DNA from: an archaeon
Lineage (GTDB): Archaea; Nanobdellota; Nanobdellia; Woesearchaeales; GW2011-AR9
Assembly: GCA_018697095.1 (NCBI GenBank)
Contig: JABHSG010000001.1
Coordinates: forward strand, 98,169-162,168
Direction: 5' to 3'
Length of the DNA stretch: 64,000 nucleotides
Part shown: positions 1 through 8,608 of the stretch, one piece after another
Layout: the number at the start of each line of letters is the position of its first letter
How positions within the stretch are numbered: the stretch's first letter is position 1
Notes under the pieces: generated by a model
The model's input: the letters and a program-made list of their open reading frames with translations, nothing else
Databases searched by the model: none
Told to the model about the DNA's origin: nothing
Program-made: the position numbers and the translations under genes

Positions 1-494
1 CTGATCGTCATACCACTTCTAGATACTCCTGGCAAAATAGCAAACATTTGTACTAAACCAACCAAGATTCCAGATTTCAAAGAAACCTTCTTACTACCAT
101 GTTTAATTTTTCGTGTTAGAAACAAAACTACACCTGTAAAAATAAGTGCAATCCCAACATACAATAAAGAACCAAAAAGCGAAGAGATAAAGTCTCCAAA
201 TAACACGCCAATTAACCCTATTGGTATTGTTCCAATAATTAAAAATAAACCTAATTTAAAATCAACCGATTTAACATCCCATTTAAGCCAAGCCATAACT
301 ATCTTAATCAAATCTTTGTAATAAAACACAAACAATACTAATAGTGTAGAAAAATGAAGAAGTATATCAAAAGAAAGTGGCACAGTTAATCCAAATAATT
401 CTTGAAACAAAACTAAGTGCCCTGAACTAGATATTGGAAGCCACTCAGTAATACCTTGAACTATTCCAAGTACCAGTGATTGCCAAATCTCCAT
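1..494 (-). CDS. uppP: Undecaprenyl/polyprenyl-diphosphate phosphatase UppP (BacA), N-terminal part
   Basis: This gene starts at an ATG at 494 and runs off the left edge, so only about 164 residues are visible. My translation shows the two BacA signatures: an N-terminal segment with GITEWLPISSSGHL (residues about 14-27) and a later PGVSRSG motif near the window edge, separated by hydrophobic membrane segments. In this family the enzyme removes the terminal phosphate from polyprenyl diphosphate, recycling the lipid carrier after glycan transfer. It is divergent from the aglB operon, which fits a role in recycling carrier for protein glycosylation. In an archaeon the substrate is more likely dolichyl or another polyprenyl diphosphate; that is inference. 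A TATA-like TTTATAC lies about 25 nt upstream, suggesting a leaderless transcript. Confidence 0.9.
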   Translation of the reverse strand, partial: MEIWQSLVLGIVQGITEWLPISSSGHLVLFQELFGLTVPLSFDILLHFSTLLVLFVFYYKDLIKIVMAWLKWDVKSVDFKLGLFLIIGTIPIGLIGVLFGDFISSLFGSLLYVGIALIFTGVVLFLTRKIKHGSKKVSLKSGILVGLVQMFAILPGVSRSGMTI

Positions 495-514
495 AATAAG
501 CAAAAACTTTCTTA

Positions 515-523
515 AGTATAAAA
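515..523 (-). promoter_or_regulatory. TATA box of uppP
   Basis: TTTATACTT on the minus strand lies about 25 nt before the uppP ATG at 494. That spacing is what an archaeal leaderless promoter would show. Confidence 0.5.
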
Positions 524-603
524 AACAAGCGAAACAATCAAAGATCACCAAAAGTATTCTGCCATAAAACTTAAAAAGGCTAAATTATCAAATATATACT
601 TAA

Positions 604-1206
604 ATGAAAAAAAATCGTCTAACTAAAGAGCAAAAAAACGCTCGTTATAAAAAAAGAGTAGCAGTTTTTATTGCAGCTCTAATGGCTTTAAGTATCGTAG
701 GTTTCATTGGTATCGGCAGTTTTGGCGATAACGGCCAAGCGCAAACTCAAAACATTGAATACAATGAATTCACTTTTGAAAATCACAATGGCCTTTGGCG
801 TTTAGATTTAACTGGAACATCATTTTTCTTTCAATCACCACCAACAGCTGTTGATACAATTCAAGTCCCAGCTTCTGCAAAAGAGATTTTAGATGCTCAG
901 AAAGTATATATTAGTAAAGATCCAAGTGAGCAAATCGACTTAACTGGTATGACTTTGTTTTACAGAACTTTATTTTTAACAAAAGGAGTACAAAGTTTTG
1001 AAAGCTGTTTAAGCGAAATTGGTTGTGCAGACCTCCCAGTTATTTCCTGCGAAGAAGAAACAGCAATTGTTGCAAGAATTAGTGAGGGTTCAAAGATCAC
1101 AGTTGAAAATAATTGTGTTGTTCTTTCAGCGCCAAATGAACTTAGTCGTACTAGGTTAGCTGAAAGGTTAGCTTACGAATTATTAGGAGTTATTCAAAAT
1201 GAGTGA
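604..1206 (+). CDS. Single-pass membrane protein of unknown function upstream of aglB
   Basis: A 200-residue protein that I do not recognise. It has a lysine/arginine-rich cytoplasmic N-terminus (residues 1-18), one hydrophobic segment (about 19-38) and a roughly 160-residue extracytoplasmic domain with four cysteines that could form disulfides. Its stop overlaps the start of aglB by 8 nt, so the two are almost certainly translationally coupled. That coupling makes a role with the oligosaccharyltransferase possible, but this is inference. A TATA-like CTTAAAAAGG sits about 30 nt upstream (570-579). No enzyme motif is visible. Confidence 0.75.
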   Translation: MKKNRLTKEQKNARYKKRVAVFIAALMALSIVGFIGIGSFGDNGQAQTQNIEYNEFTFENHNGLWRLDLTGTSFFFQSPPTAVDTIQVPASAKEILDAQKVYISKDPSEQIDLTGMTLFYRTLFLTKGVQSFESCLSEIGCADLPVISCEEETAIVARISEGSKITVENNCVVLSAPNELSRTRLAERLAYELLGVIQNE

Positions 1207-4200
1207 AGATACAAACACAATAAAAGAGATCAAAAACACCCATGAAAAAAATCATGAAGAGCCATCAAATCATTCTTCAGAAGATTCCACAAGTAAAATT
1301 CAGGAAGAAAAAACCCAAGTAGTAAAGATAGAAGAAAATACCACTAGTTCAAACACTAATAATAATACTTCCAAAACTTCAGATCAAAAACGTGAAGAAA
1401 CTTCGCATAGCGAAGTCACGAGAGCTCCGCTCGACTCAATTATTTCAACAGTTAAAAATTTTTTTCAATCAGCATTTACTCCTTCTAGTAAAAACAAAGA
1501 TGACTTAAAAGACCAGGACAATCACGACCTCACACCTGAACAAAGGCAAAGAGAAAACTTAATCAAAAAAGGGATTACTTTTTTGCCATATCTACTACTT
1601 GCAATTATTATCTATATCACTTCAAACATTAGAATTCAAACTCTTTCAAATTTAAAAGATGCCATTACTGGAAAATATATCCCTTTAGCTCTTGACCCTT
1701 ATCTTTTTTACAGATACGCACATTACATTCAAGAGAATGGATCTTTATTCGCAGTTGATACTGGGCGTTTCGTCCCAGAAGGGATCAGTACACTCGAACA
1801 TTTGTTTAAAACCAATTTCATGGTTTATTTACACAAAGTCGTAAACATTTTTGCTCCTAATCAAGGCCTTGATTTTACAGTTGTAATTTACCCAGTAATT
1901 TGTTTTGCAATCGCCCTTGTTTTCTTTTACCTACTAAACAAAGAATTATTTGATAAAAAAACAGCACTACTTGCAACTCTTTTTTTAGGAATCGTCCCAG
2001 CTTTTATTCAAAGAACAATGGCTGGATTTTCAGATCACGAGGCTCTTGGAATCATGTTCTTTTTTATCGCTATGTGGCTTTTCATTAAAACAGTCAAATC
2101 ATCTACAACAAAACAAAAGTTACTCTATTCTCTAGGAACAGGTATAGCAACTGGCCTTATGGGTCAAAGTTGGGGTGGATGGAAATTTTTAATTTTAATC
2201 ATTAGTGGATATACTCTAATTCAATTCATACTTGGAAAACTCAGTAAAGACGACATTTATGGTTACTTTATTTGGATGGCATCAGTGATGTTAATTGTTT
2301 CATTATGGATCCCAATCTATCCCATTTCAAGATTAATTAACTCGTTCACAACTGCAATTGCATTTCTTACTTTAGGGGTCTTACTGTTAGAACTACTTTC
2401 ACAAACAAAAGCTATCAAAAAACTAATAGCGCCCCTTGAAGAAAAAATCCCTCACAGTCTAATTATCTTAGTTGCAGCAATTTCACTTGGAACAATTGTC
2501 TTAATTATTTCAGGAAATTTCACAGAAGTACTAAGCCAAGGTTCAGAAATCTGGGATGGTCTTATCAGACCTCTTGGAAAAAATAGATGGGAATTAACTG
2601 TAGCAGAACAGCATCAACCATACTTCACTCAATGGATGAGCCAATTTGGTCCTTCAATTTTTGGTGTTAGAAATCTTCCAGCATACCTTATCTTATTCAT
2701 GTTAGGTTCAGTTTTTGTTTTTAGTGATATGGTTAAAAAACTAAAAAATCCAAAAAGTCTAACTGCTGTATATATCGCATTCATTCTTGGATTCACTCTT
2801 AGTAGGTATTCTCAAGGCAGCACATTAAATGGGACAAACACAATTTCAATTGCTCTATATATTGGATCGCTTCTAGCATTTGCAGCAATTCTAGCTGGAT
2901 ACTATCTGCACTCTTTTTACAAAGACAAGCATAACTTCAACCTGATTCAAAAAATCTCAAAAGAACATATCATTTTGATGATTTGGTTTGTCTTAATGGT
3001 TGTTGGAGCTCGTGGAGCAATTCGTTTATTTTTCATGTTCGCACCAATTACTGCTGTATTAGCAGCACACGCAACTTTCAAATTGTATAATAAGGCTCTT
3101 ACAATCAAACAAAAATACTACAAGGCAATTGCAATTGCACTATTGCTATTTGTTTTATTCAGTCCATTTGCAAGTCCTATGAATGGAATAGTTCCAACTT
3201 TTTACAAAAATTCAGCAAGTCAAGCAGAATATAATGGCCCAGGTTACAGTTATCAATGGCAATTAGCTGGAGAATGGGTTAGAGAAAATATCCCTGAAGA
3301 TGCTGTTTTTGCACACTGGTGGGACTATGGATATTGGGTTCAAACTGGTTGGGAAAGAAACACAGTTTTAGATGGAACCAACAAAATCACTTATTGGAAC
3401 TTTTTAATGGGACGTTATGTTATGACTGGACAAAACCAAGAAGAAGCTTTAGAATGGCTTGATGTGCACGAAGCTACGCATTTTTTGATTGTTCCTGAAG
3501 AAATTGGTAAATACACAGCTTATTCCAGTATTGGTTCAGACGCAAACTATGATCGTTATAGTTATATTACAACATTTTTATTCGACGAAACTTTAATGCA
3601 AGAAACCCGTGATGGTACAATGATTGTTTACAACGGTGGATATTCATTAGATAAAGATTTCATTTATGAAGACAAACTATTCCCATCTGGTTCCGCTGGA
3701 ATTGGTAGATTTTTTGTCCCAGTACAAACGGTAACTACAACAAGTGAATCTGGAGAAGAACTTACTGGAGTTAGAATCAGTCAACCTTCAGCAATTGTTG
3801 TATACAACGGTGTACAAACTGAAATCCCAGTAGAATGTGTTTTCATTAATGGAGAAGCAACTTGGTTTGATCAAGAAGGTCTCAAAGGATGTCTAACTAT
3901 TATTCCAACAATCGATGGGAATGGACAAATTGACAATGAAATGGGCGCAGCACTTTATGTTTCAGAAAAAGGAGTAAATGCTCTTTGGACTAACCTTTAC
4001 ATCTTTGAAGGAGGCAATGCTCGTTACGATACAAGCGCTTTTACAAAAGTCTTTGACCAATCAAGTACTTGGGCTCCACTTTCATTTCTAAAAGCTCAAA
4101 ACAGAATTATTGGTCCAATTAAAATCTGGGAGATCAATTACCCTGAAGGCTTCGAAGTGAGTGAAGAGTTAAGAGAACTGTATCTTGGCGGTAATGAGAA

Positions 4201-4231
4201 CCTTCCAGATTACTTCTTTGAAGTAAGTTAG
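1199..4231 (+). CDS. aglB: Oligosaccharyltransferase AglB/STT3
   Basis: A 1010-residue GT-C enzyme that transfers lipid-linked glycan to asparagine of N-glycosylation sequons on the outer face of the membrane. The WWDYGYW motif (residues 707-713), which lies in the soluble C-terminal domain of all STT3/AglB/PglB proteins, is perfect. Upstream are about 13 membrane segments (residues about 130-680) with a DPYLFYRYAHY stretch in the first external loop and a SDHEALG stretch near residue 280, matching the acidic motifs of the catalytic site. Unusually, the first 125 residues form a hydrophilic, low-complexity, charged cytoplasmic extension. A short GC-richer double hairpin lies in this extension (1391-1432). 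The gene overlaps the preceding membrane protein gene. Confidence 0.95.
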   Translation: MSEDTNTIKEIKNTHEKNHEEPSNHSSEDSTSKIQEEKTQVVKIEENTTSSNTNNNTSKTSDQKREETSHSEVTRAPLDSIISTVKNFFQSAFTPSSKNKDDLKDQDNHDLTPEQRQRENLIKKGITFLPYLLLAIIIYITSNIRIQTLSNLKDAITGKYIPLALDPYLFYRYAHYIQENGSLFAVDTGRFVPEGISTLEHLFKTNFMVYLHKVVNIFAPNQGLDFTVVIYPVICFAIALVFFYLLNKELFDKKTALLATLFLGIVPAFIQRTMAGFSDHEALGIMFFFIAMWLFIKTVKSSTTKQKLLYSLGTGIATGLMGQSWGGWKFLILIISGYTLIQFILGKLSKDDIYGYFIWMASVMLIVSLWIPIYPISRLINSFTTAIAFLTLGVLLLELLSQTKAIKKLIAPLEEKIPHSLIILVAAISLGTIVLIISGNFTEVLSQGSEIWDGLIRPLGKNRWELTVAEQHQPYFTQWMSQFGPSIFGVRNLPAYLILFMLGSVFVFSDMVKKLKNPKSLTAVYIAFILGFTLSRYSQGSTLNGTNTISIALYIGSLLAFAAILAGYYLHSFYKDKHNFNLIQKISKEHIILMIWFVLMVVGARGAIRLFFMFAPITAVLAAHATFKLYNKALTIKQKYYKAIAIALLLFVLFSPFASPMNGIVPTFYKNSASQAEYNGPGYSYQWQLAGEWVRENIPEDAVFAHWWDYGYWVQTGWERNTVLDGTNKITYWNFLMGRYVMTGQNQEEALEWLDVHEATHFLIVPEEIGKYTAYSSIGSDANYDRYSYITTFLFDETLMQETRDGTMIVYNGGYSLDKDFIYEDKLFPSGSAGIGRFFVPVQTVTTTSESGEELTGVRISQPSAIVVYNGVQTEIPVECVFINGEATWFDQEGLKGCLTIIPTIDGNGQIDNEMGAALYVSEKGVNALWTNLYIFEGGNARYDTSAFTKVFDQSSTWAPLSFLKAQNRIIGPIKIWEINYPEGFEVSEELRELYLGGNENLPDYFFEVS
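1391..1432. repeat. Two adjacent hairpins inside the aglB N-terminal extension
   Basis: ACTTCGC-ATA-GCGAAGT (1400-1416) is a perfect 7-bp inverted repeat. It is flanked by CGTG (1391-1394) and CACG (1417-1420), which also pair. GAGC-TCC-GCTC follows directly (1422-1432). The stretch is richer in G and C than its surroundings and lies in a region coding for disordered protein, so it may be a small inserted palindromic element. Confidence 0.4.
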
Positions 4232-4239
4232 ATTAAAAA

Positions 4240-4833
4240 ATGAATAAAACCATAATTTTTGATTTTGCAGGGGTTATCACAACAACTGCCCTTTTCTCCA
4301 GAGTAGCTACTACATTAGCAAAAAAAAAAGAAATTGATAGAGAGTTTTTTCTAAATCAAATGAGAGATCATGAAAAACAATATCTCATTGGCAAAATGTC
4401 AACAAAAGAATTTTGGAAGAAAAGTTGTGAAAATACAACTATCTCATATGAAGAATTTCAAAAAGAGATATCATATTATGAAATAAACTTCAAAATTCTA
4501 AGCCTTATTAAAAAGTTAAAAAATAAATATGAAATAGCAATCCTCTCAGACAATTATGAAGCTCTTTATGATACAATCAAAAAAGACAAAAGAATGGAAA
4601 ACCTATTTCAACATAGTTTCTATTCACACTTAGTTCAAGCATCAAAAATGAATGATGAAGAAAAAATATTCAAACTTGCACTAAAAGAGATGCAAAAACA
4701 ACCAGAAAATTGTATATTCATAGATGACAAAGAAAAAAATCTTATTGCGCCTAAAAAAATGGGAATGCAAACAATTCATTTCAAAAGCGCAGAGCAATTA
4801 GAAAAAGAGCTTGAAAAATTAGAAGTCTACTAA
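4240..4833 (+). CDS. HAD-superfamily hydrolase
   Basis: A 197-residue HAD-like phosphatase, substrate unknown. Motif I is IFDFAGVI (D8 as nucleophile), with the usual second aspartate replaced by alanine; YihX-like members with DLGNV-type motifs show similar variation. Motif II is the serine in LSDN (about residue 104). Motif III would be a lysine near residue 130. Motif IV is FIDDKEKN (about 155-162). The gene begins 8 nt after aglB and is probably cotranscribed with it. It converges with, and overlaps by 15 nt, a second HAD gene on the other strand. The altered motif I leaves its phosphatase activity uncertain. Confidence 0.8.
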   Translation: MNKTIIFDFAGVITTTALFSRVATTLAKKKEIDREFFLNQMRDHEKQYLIGKMSTKEFWKKSCENTTISYEEFQKEISYYEINFKILSLIKKLKNKYEIAILSDNYEALYDTIKKDKRMENLFQHSFYSHLVQASKMNDEEKIFKLALKEMQKQPENCIFIDDKEKNLIAPKKMGMQTIHFKSAEQLEKELEKLEVY

Positions 4834-5424
4834 ATATTTTTTTAATTCTTCTTTCAATTGTTCAATATTTCTAAATTGAATTACTTTTAATCCAAATTCT
4901 TTTGCAGCAAGCACATTCTTTTCACCATCATCAACAAATATTGCTTCACCTGGAGTTACATTCAATTTGGAACAAATCGCTTCAAAGGCCTTAAAACTTG
5001 GTTTAATTGATCCAATTTGCCAAGAAAAAACTTGAGCCTCAAAAAAGTGATTGATCTTCAAGTTTTCTGGAACTTGTGATTCAAAAAAAGTTGTATTTGA
5101 AAGCATCCCTAATTTGTAGTCTTTTGATAATTTTTCCATGAGCTCATACATTCCATCAAACAAAGTTGCTTTAGTAATCCCTTGATTTAATGTATTAACA
5201 ACAAAATCAATATTTTCTTTTAAAAGTTCAATATCAAAATGATTAAGAAAGCTTTTTGACAACTCATCTTGAGAACTAAATTTTTTCAATTGGATTGCAT
5301 GTTCATACTTTATCAAAAAATCAGGGGTTTTTTCAATATTAAACTTATTTCTTAAAGTTTTAGAGATCCCGATATTCTTTGTCCCAAGTGTTTCCCACAA
5401 ATCAAAAATTATTGCTTTAATCAT
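4819..5424 (-). CDS. HAD-superfamily hydrolase
   Basis: A 201-residue HAD-like hydrolase. Motif I is FDLWETLGT (about residues 7-15), in which the second aspartate is replaced by tryptophan as in many FDLWETL-type haloacid dehalogenase-like proteins. Motif II is LSNT (about 109-112) and motif IV is FVDDGEKN (about 164-171). The substrate is not predictable. It starts immediately after the stop of the alkyltransferase gene on the same strand, so the two form an operon. It is not closely similar to the HAD gene on the opposite strand, so the pair is probably not a recent duplication. Confidence 0.8.
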   Translation of the reverse strand: MIKAIIFDLWETLGTKNIGISKTLRNKFNIEKTPDFLIKYEHAIQLKKFSSQDELSKSFLNHFDIELLKENIDFVVNTLNQGITKATLFDGMYELMEKLSKDYKLGMLSNTTFFESQVPENLKINHFFEAQVFSWQIGSIKPSFKAFEAICSKLNVTPGEAIFVDDGEKNVLAAKEFGLKVIQFRNIEQLKEELKKYLVDF

Positions 5425-5778
5425 CTACTTGAACTCCCATCTTCTCTTTTTAAAGTCAACTACTTTTCCATCTTCACCAATAACAACACCCTCAGCTGCC
5501 AAAATCTCAACCTTCTTCTCACAACCAAAAGCAAAGCCACCAAGTGAACCATCTCCCTTAACAACTCTGTGGCAAGGTACTTTTGGAGCACGTGGATTCT
5601 TATTAAGCGCTTTTCCAATAGCACGATAACCCTTAAAATCATCACCAAAAGTTGCACGGCCCAAGTCGCCATATGTCGTCACATACCCACTTGGAACCTC
5701 TAATAATTTAGAATAAACCTTTGAAGAAAAATCATCACCAGACTTAATTTCAGAAACGATTGAATTTTTAGAATTCAT
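5425..5778 (-). CDS. ogt: Methylated-DNA--protein-cysteine methyltransferase (Ogt/MGMT)
   Basis: A 117-residue suicide DNA repair protein that takes alkyl groups from O6-alkylguanine onto its own cysteine. The active-site motif VPCHRV is present with the acceptor at C69, preceded by the GYVTTYGDLG segment of the helix-turn-helix region and the RAIGKALNKNP recognition stretch. It is about the length of the minimal C-terminal catalytic domain and lacks the N-terminal domain of E. coli Ada-C/Ogt. The intact cysteine distinguishes it from ATL proteins. It abuts the downstream HAD hydrolase gene with no spacer. Confidence 0.92.
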   Translation of the reverse strand: MNSKNSIVSEIKSGDDFSSKVYSKLLEVPSGYVTTYGDLGRATFGDDFKGYRAIGKALNKNPRAPKVPCHRVVKGDGSLGGFAFGCEKKVEILAAEGVVIGEDGKVVDFKKRRWEFK

Positions 5779-5811
5779 AATAAAAAAAGAATAAATAAAG
5801 AATATAAAAAT

Positions 5812-6207
5812 TTACTTTTTAGAAGACTTAGGTTTCTTCTTGCTACTTGTTTTTTTAGAACTTGATTTCTTAGCAGATTTAGAGCTTTTCTTAGCTGATT
5901 TAGCTGAAGCACTCTTCTTAGCTACTTTTTTAGCAGAAGCCTTTTTTTCTGCAGCGTCCATCTTTCCATTTGCTTTCTCAATTCTTACAATCCCTGTTCT
6001 TTTGTCAGGATCGCTTGTAAAGACTAAATATAAAATTGGTAAAATTCCTGCTGTATTCAAAATCAGTAGTGCAATAAACCAAATAGCTTCTCTTCTTTTA
6101 GCTGCTCTCCAAAGGGCAATCCCTTTCCAAACAACATCCCAAACTGCAATAAGAACGATTAAGCCCATAAAAATCGGCATTTGTTGATATATCCAAAATA
6201 ATCCCAT
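5812..6207 (-). CDS. DUF5652-like membrane protein with lysine/serine-rich tail
   Basis: A 131-residue protein with two or three membrane segments (about residues 8-30 and 42-64) containing a WKGIALWRAAK...WFIALLILNT pattern that I recognise as DUF5652, a family common in DPANN and candidate-phylum genomes and of unknown function. Residues about 75-131 are a low-complexity cytoplasmic tail of Lys, Ser and Ala (repeated AKKS/SSKK units). Similar basic tails are attached to two unrelated proteins nearby. It is not clearly in an operon with the ogt gene, from which 33 nt separate it. Confidence 0.75.
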   Translation of the reverse strand: MGLFWIYQQMPIFMGLIVLIAVWDVVWKGIALWRAAKRREAIWFIALLILNTAGILPILYLVFTSDPDKRTGIVRIEKANGKMDAAEKKASAKKVAKKSASAKSAKKSSKSAKKSSSKKTSSKKKPKSSKK

Positions 6208-6352
6208 TATAATTCCTCCAATAAAAGTATATTTTTTCTAAAAACCCTCTATATTAAGCTTTCGAATAATCTCTTTCCTAATAGCTTATCTTCTAATAAG
6301 TTTTGTATACTGAAAACTTCAGTTTTCCGGATTAAATCTATGTGAACATATA

Positions 6353-6361
6353 TTTATATAC
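6353..6361 (+). promoter_or_regulatory. TATA box of the permease-methyltransferase gene
   Basis: TTTATATAC lies about 55 nt before the GTG start. It predicts a short leader that contains the GGTGA ribosome binding site at 6401-6405. Confidence 0.5.
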
Positions 6362-6400
6362 GACAAAACTACTTTCTAAGACTATAAATCAAATTTATTT

Positions 6401-6405
6401 GGTGA
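6401..6405 (+). promoter_or_regulatory. Ribosome binding site deciding the GTG start at 6413
   Basis: GGTGA complements the archaeal 16S 3' end and sits 7 nt before the GTG codon. It supports GTG at 6413 as the true start. Confidence 0.6.
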
Positions 6406-6412
6406 AAAGAAG

Positions 6413-8512
6413 GTGGGAAAACTAAAAGACTTGTGGACATATTTAGTTACAGATCCAAATAAACAAAACAATAAATCAAAAAGTTCTCAAAACATAACAC
6501 TAAAACAAACTAATAATACTACAGCAGCACCAGTAGATCTTGAAGAATCAACAGCCAAACACAAATTAGGTTTTGGTGTACTTCTATTCATTCTAATCAA
6601 TGCAATTCTAGGATCATCTTTATTCTACCTTCCAAGTTTAGGAGTAATTTCATCAGGACCAGCTTCACTAATTGTTTGGCCAGCTTTGTACATTATCGCT
6701 CTAATGATAATGTTATACATTGCAGAATTAATTACTACTTTCCCAAGTTCCGGAGGGACTTATGAATATACCAAAAAAGCATATGGACGCCCAGTTGCCT
6801 TTACCGCAGGTTGGCTAATCTGGATCGCTGGTAATCTTGGATTCGCATTAAATATTGTAGCAGCCGCCCAGTATTTTATTCCTGAAACTGGAACTGCAGC
6901 ATTAGCACTGCAAATCGGGTTTTCCATTGTGTGGATAATTGCTTTAAACTACATGGCATTTCGTGGAATAGACGCTGGAGCAACTATGTTAGTTACTTTT
7001 GGAATTTTATCAGTTATAGTTTTCTCAGCACTTATCTTGCCAAGTTTTATTGACATCTCAGCGCTCACAAATGGAATCCTTACTTCTCCTTGGAACACTG
7101 AATTCATTCATCCTTTCTTTACACATTCAGGAACAATCAGTATAGCATCATATCTTTTCCTAAGCCTTTTTCTAATCTCAGAAAGTTTCTTTGGTTTTGA
7201 TACAATCACTTACTTAGCTAACGATGCTAAAGATAAAGAAAATCTTCACAAGGTACTTTTCGCTGGGATCGCTATTTGTGGAGTAATTGTAACGCTTTAT
7301 ATTCTCTCAAGTTTAGGAACCATATCGCTCCATGATTACGTAAATAACGCAAGGCCATGGGCAGTTCAAGCATTAAATATCTTAGGCCCAGGTGGACAAA
7401 ACATCATCGTATTTGGAATGTATTTAGTTATAATTGGAGCAGCTGCTGCTTGGCCAATCACTTCGTCCCGTCTAATTCAAGCAATGGCTAAAGATAAATT
7501 ATTCATAACACATTTCTCCACTCCCCACCCTAAACATAAGACTCCCTACAAAGCAATTATATTTCAAACTATAGCTATCACGCTTTTCACGCTTTTCATC
7601 TTTCAAGGTTACATTGGAAAATGGGGTGACCCATATAGAACAAGTTACCTAATCTATGTATTACTAAGCCTCATAGTTATTACACTAGTACTTTTCACAG
7701 TCCCAATACTTAGAAAAAAATTCCCAAAAACCCATAGGCCATTCAAGGCCCCATTCGCTAGAACTGGACCAATTGCAATTACAATTCTTTTCGCAGCATT
7801 AATTGCTAACTGGATTAAAATAGAAGGTCCTATAGCTACTTCCACAATTTCACTGGCATCGTCATTTGTAATAATTGGAATTCCAATTTATTTTCTAATA
7901 GAGATGTACTATGACAAAGATGCAATTCTCAAAGTTAATGAAATCCTTTCACATGGAGCTGTTCTAACAGAAAAACTTCACTTCCCTAATTCTATTAGAA
8001 ATAAACTTCTAGATCACATCCCACTTAGCTCCCTAAAAAATAAAAAAATATTAGAATACGGTTGTGGTATTGGATCACTTACAAAAGAACTTAGCACTCT
8101 TGTTGGCAAAAACGGTAATGTATTTGCTGTAGACACATTAAAACATAATATCAAAATCACTAGTAAACGTACAAAGCATCTTGGTAACGTTACATCTTAC
8201 CTTGATGACTCTTTAGAAGACTTCAACGTATTCTTGCCTATGCGCCCTAATCTTCTACTAAGTGTTGGTATGCTTTCATATATGCAAAAGCCAAAAAAGA
8301 TCCTCACAAAAATAGGAGATCACCTAACAAAAGGCGCGCAGATCAGAATCATTGATTATGACAAATTCTTTTACTTCATGCCAAACGTAGAATGGATTGA
8401 AGATGATAAAACTCTCACTAAACTATTCAAAGATTCAGGCTTCAATGTGACAATCCAAAGAAAAAGAGGATTACTATGGACATACATCATCATCGAAGGT
8501 TATAAGACATAA
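6413..8512 (+). CDS. APC-family amino-acid permease fused to a SAM-dependent methyltransferase domain
   Basis: A 699-residue two-domain protein. Residues about 55-500 form a 12-helix transporter of the amino acid-polyamine-organocation (APC) superfamily, with the conserved helix-1 unwound segment (about residue 64: NAILGSSLFYLPS) and FPSSGGTYEYTKKAYGR in the following loop. Residues about 515-699 form a class I methyltransferase: motif I is ILEYGCGIGSL (about 546-556), followed by an acidic end of strand 2 (AVDTLK). The reading frame is continuous, and a GGTGA ribosome binding site supports the GTG start. A permease-methyltransferase fusion is unusual; the methyltransferase would face the cytoplasm. 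Substrates are unknown. Confidence 0.85.
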   Translation: MGKLKDLWTYLVTDPNKQNNKSKSSQNITLKQTNNTTAAPVDLEESTAKHKLGFGVLLFILINAILGSSLFYLPSLGVISSGPASLIVWPALYIIALMIMLYIAELITTFPSSGGTYEYTKKAYGRPVAFTAGWLIWIAGNLGFALNIVAAAQYFIPETGTAALALQIGFSIVWIIALNYMAFRGIDAGATMLVTFGILSVIVFSALILPSFIDISALTNGILTSPWNTEFIHPFFTHSGTISIASYLFLSLFLISESFFGFDTITYLANDAKDKENLHKVLFAGIAICGVIVTLYILSSLGTISLHDYVNNARPWAVQALNILGPGGQNIIVFGMYLVIIGAAAAWPITSSRLIQAMAKDKLFITHFSTPHPKHKTPYKAIIFQTIAITLFTLFIFQGYIGKWGDPYRTSYLIYVLLSLIVITLVLFTVPILRKKFPKTHRPFKAPFARTGPIAITILFAALIANWIKIEGPIATSTISLASSFVIIGIPIYFLIEMYYDKDAILKVNEILSHGAVLTEKLHFPNSIRNKLLDHIPLSSLKNKKILEYGCGIGSLTKELSTLVGKNGNVFAVDTLKHNIKITSKRTKHLGNVTSYLDDSLEDFNVFLPMRPNLLLSVGMLSYMQKPKKILTKIGDHLTKGAQIRIIDYDKFFYFMPNVEWIEDDKTLTKLFKDSGFNVTIQRKRGLLWTYIIIEGYKT

Positions 8513-8576
8513 ACCCAATTTGAACTACTCTACAAACAAGCTAAAAACTAATCTTAACTACATCTTTTTCTAATAC

Positions 8577-8586
8577 ATTTATAATA
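8577..8586 (+). promoter_or_regulatory. TATA box of the receiver-domain gene
   Basis: ATTTATAATA lies about 26 nt before the ATG at 8609, which implies a leaderless transcript. Confidence 0.5.
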
Positions 8587-8608
8587 AACAAAGCAAAATT
8601 TCACATCA

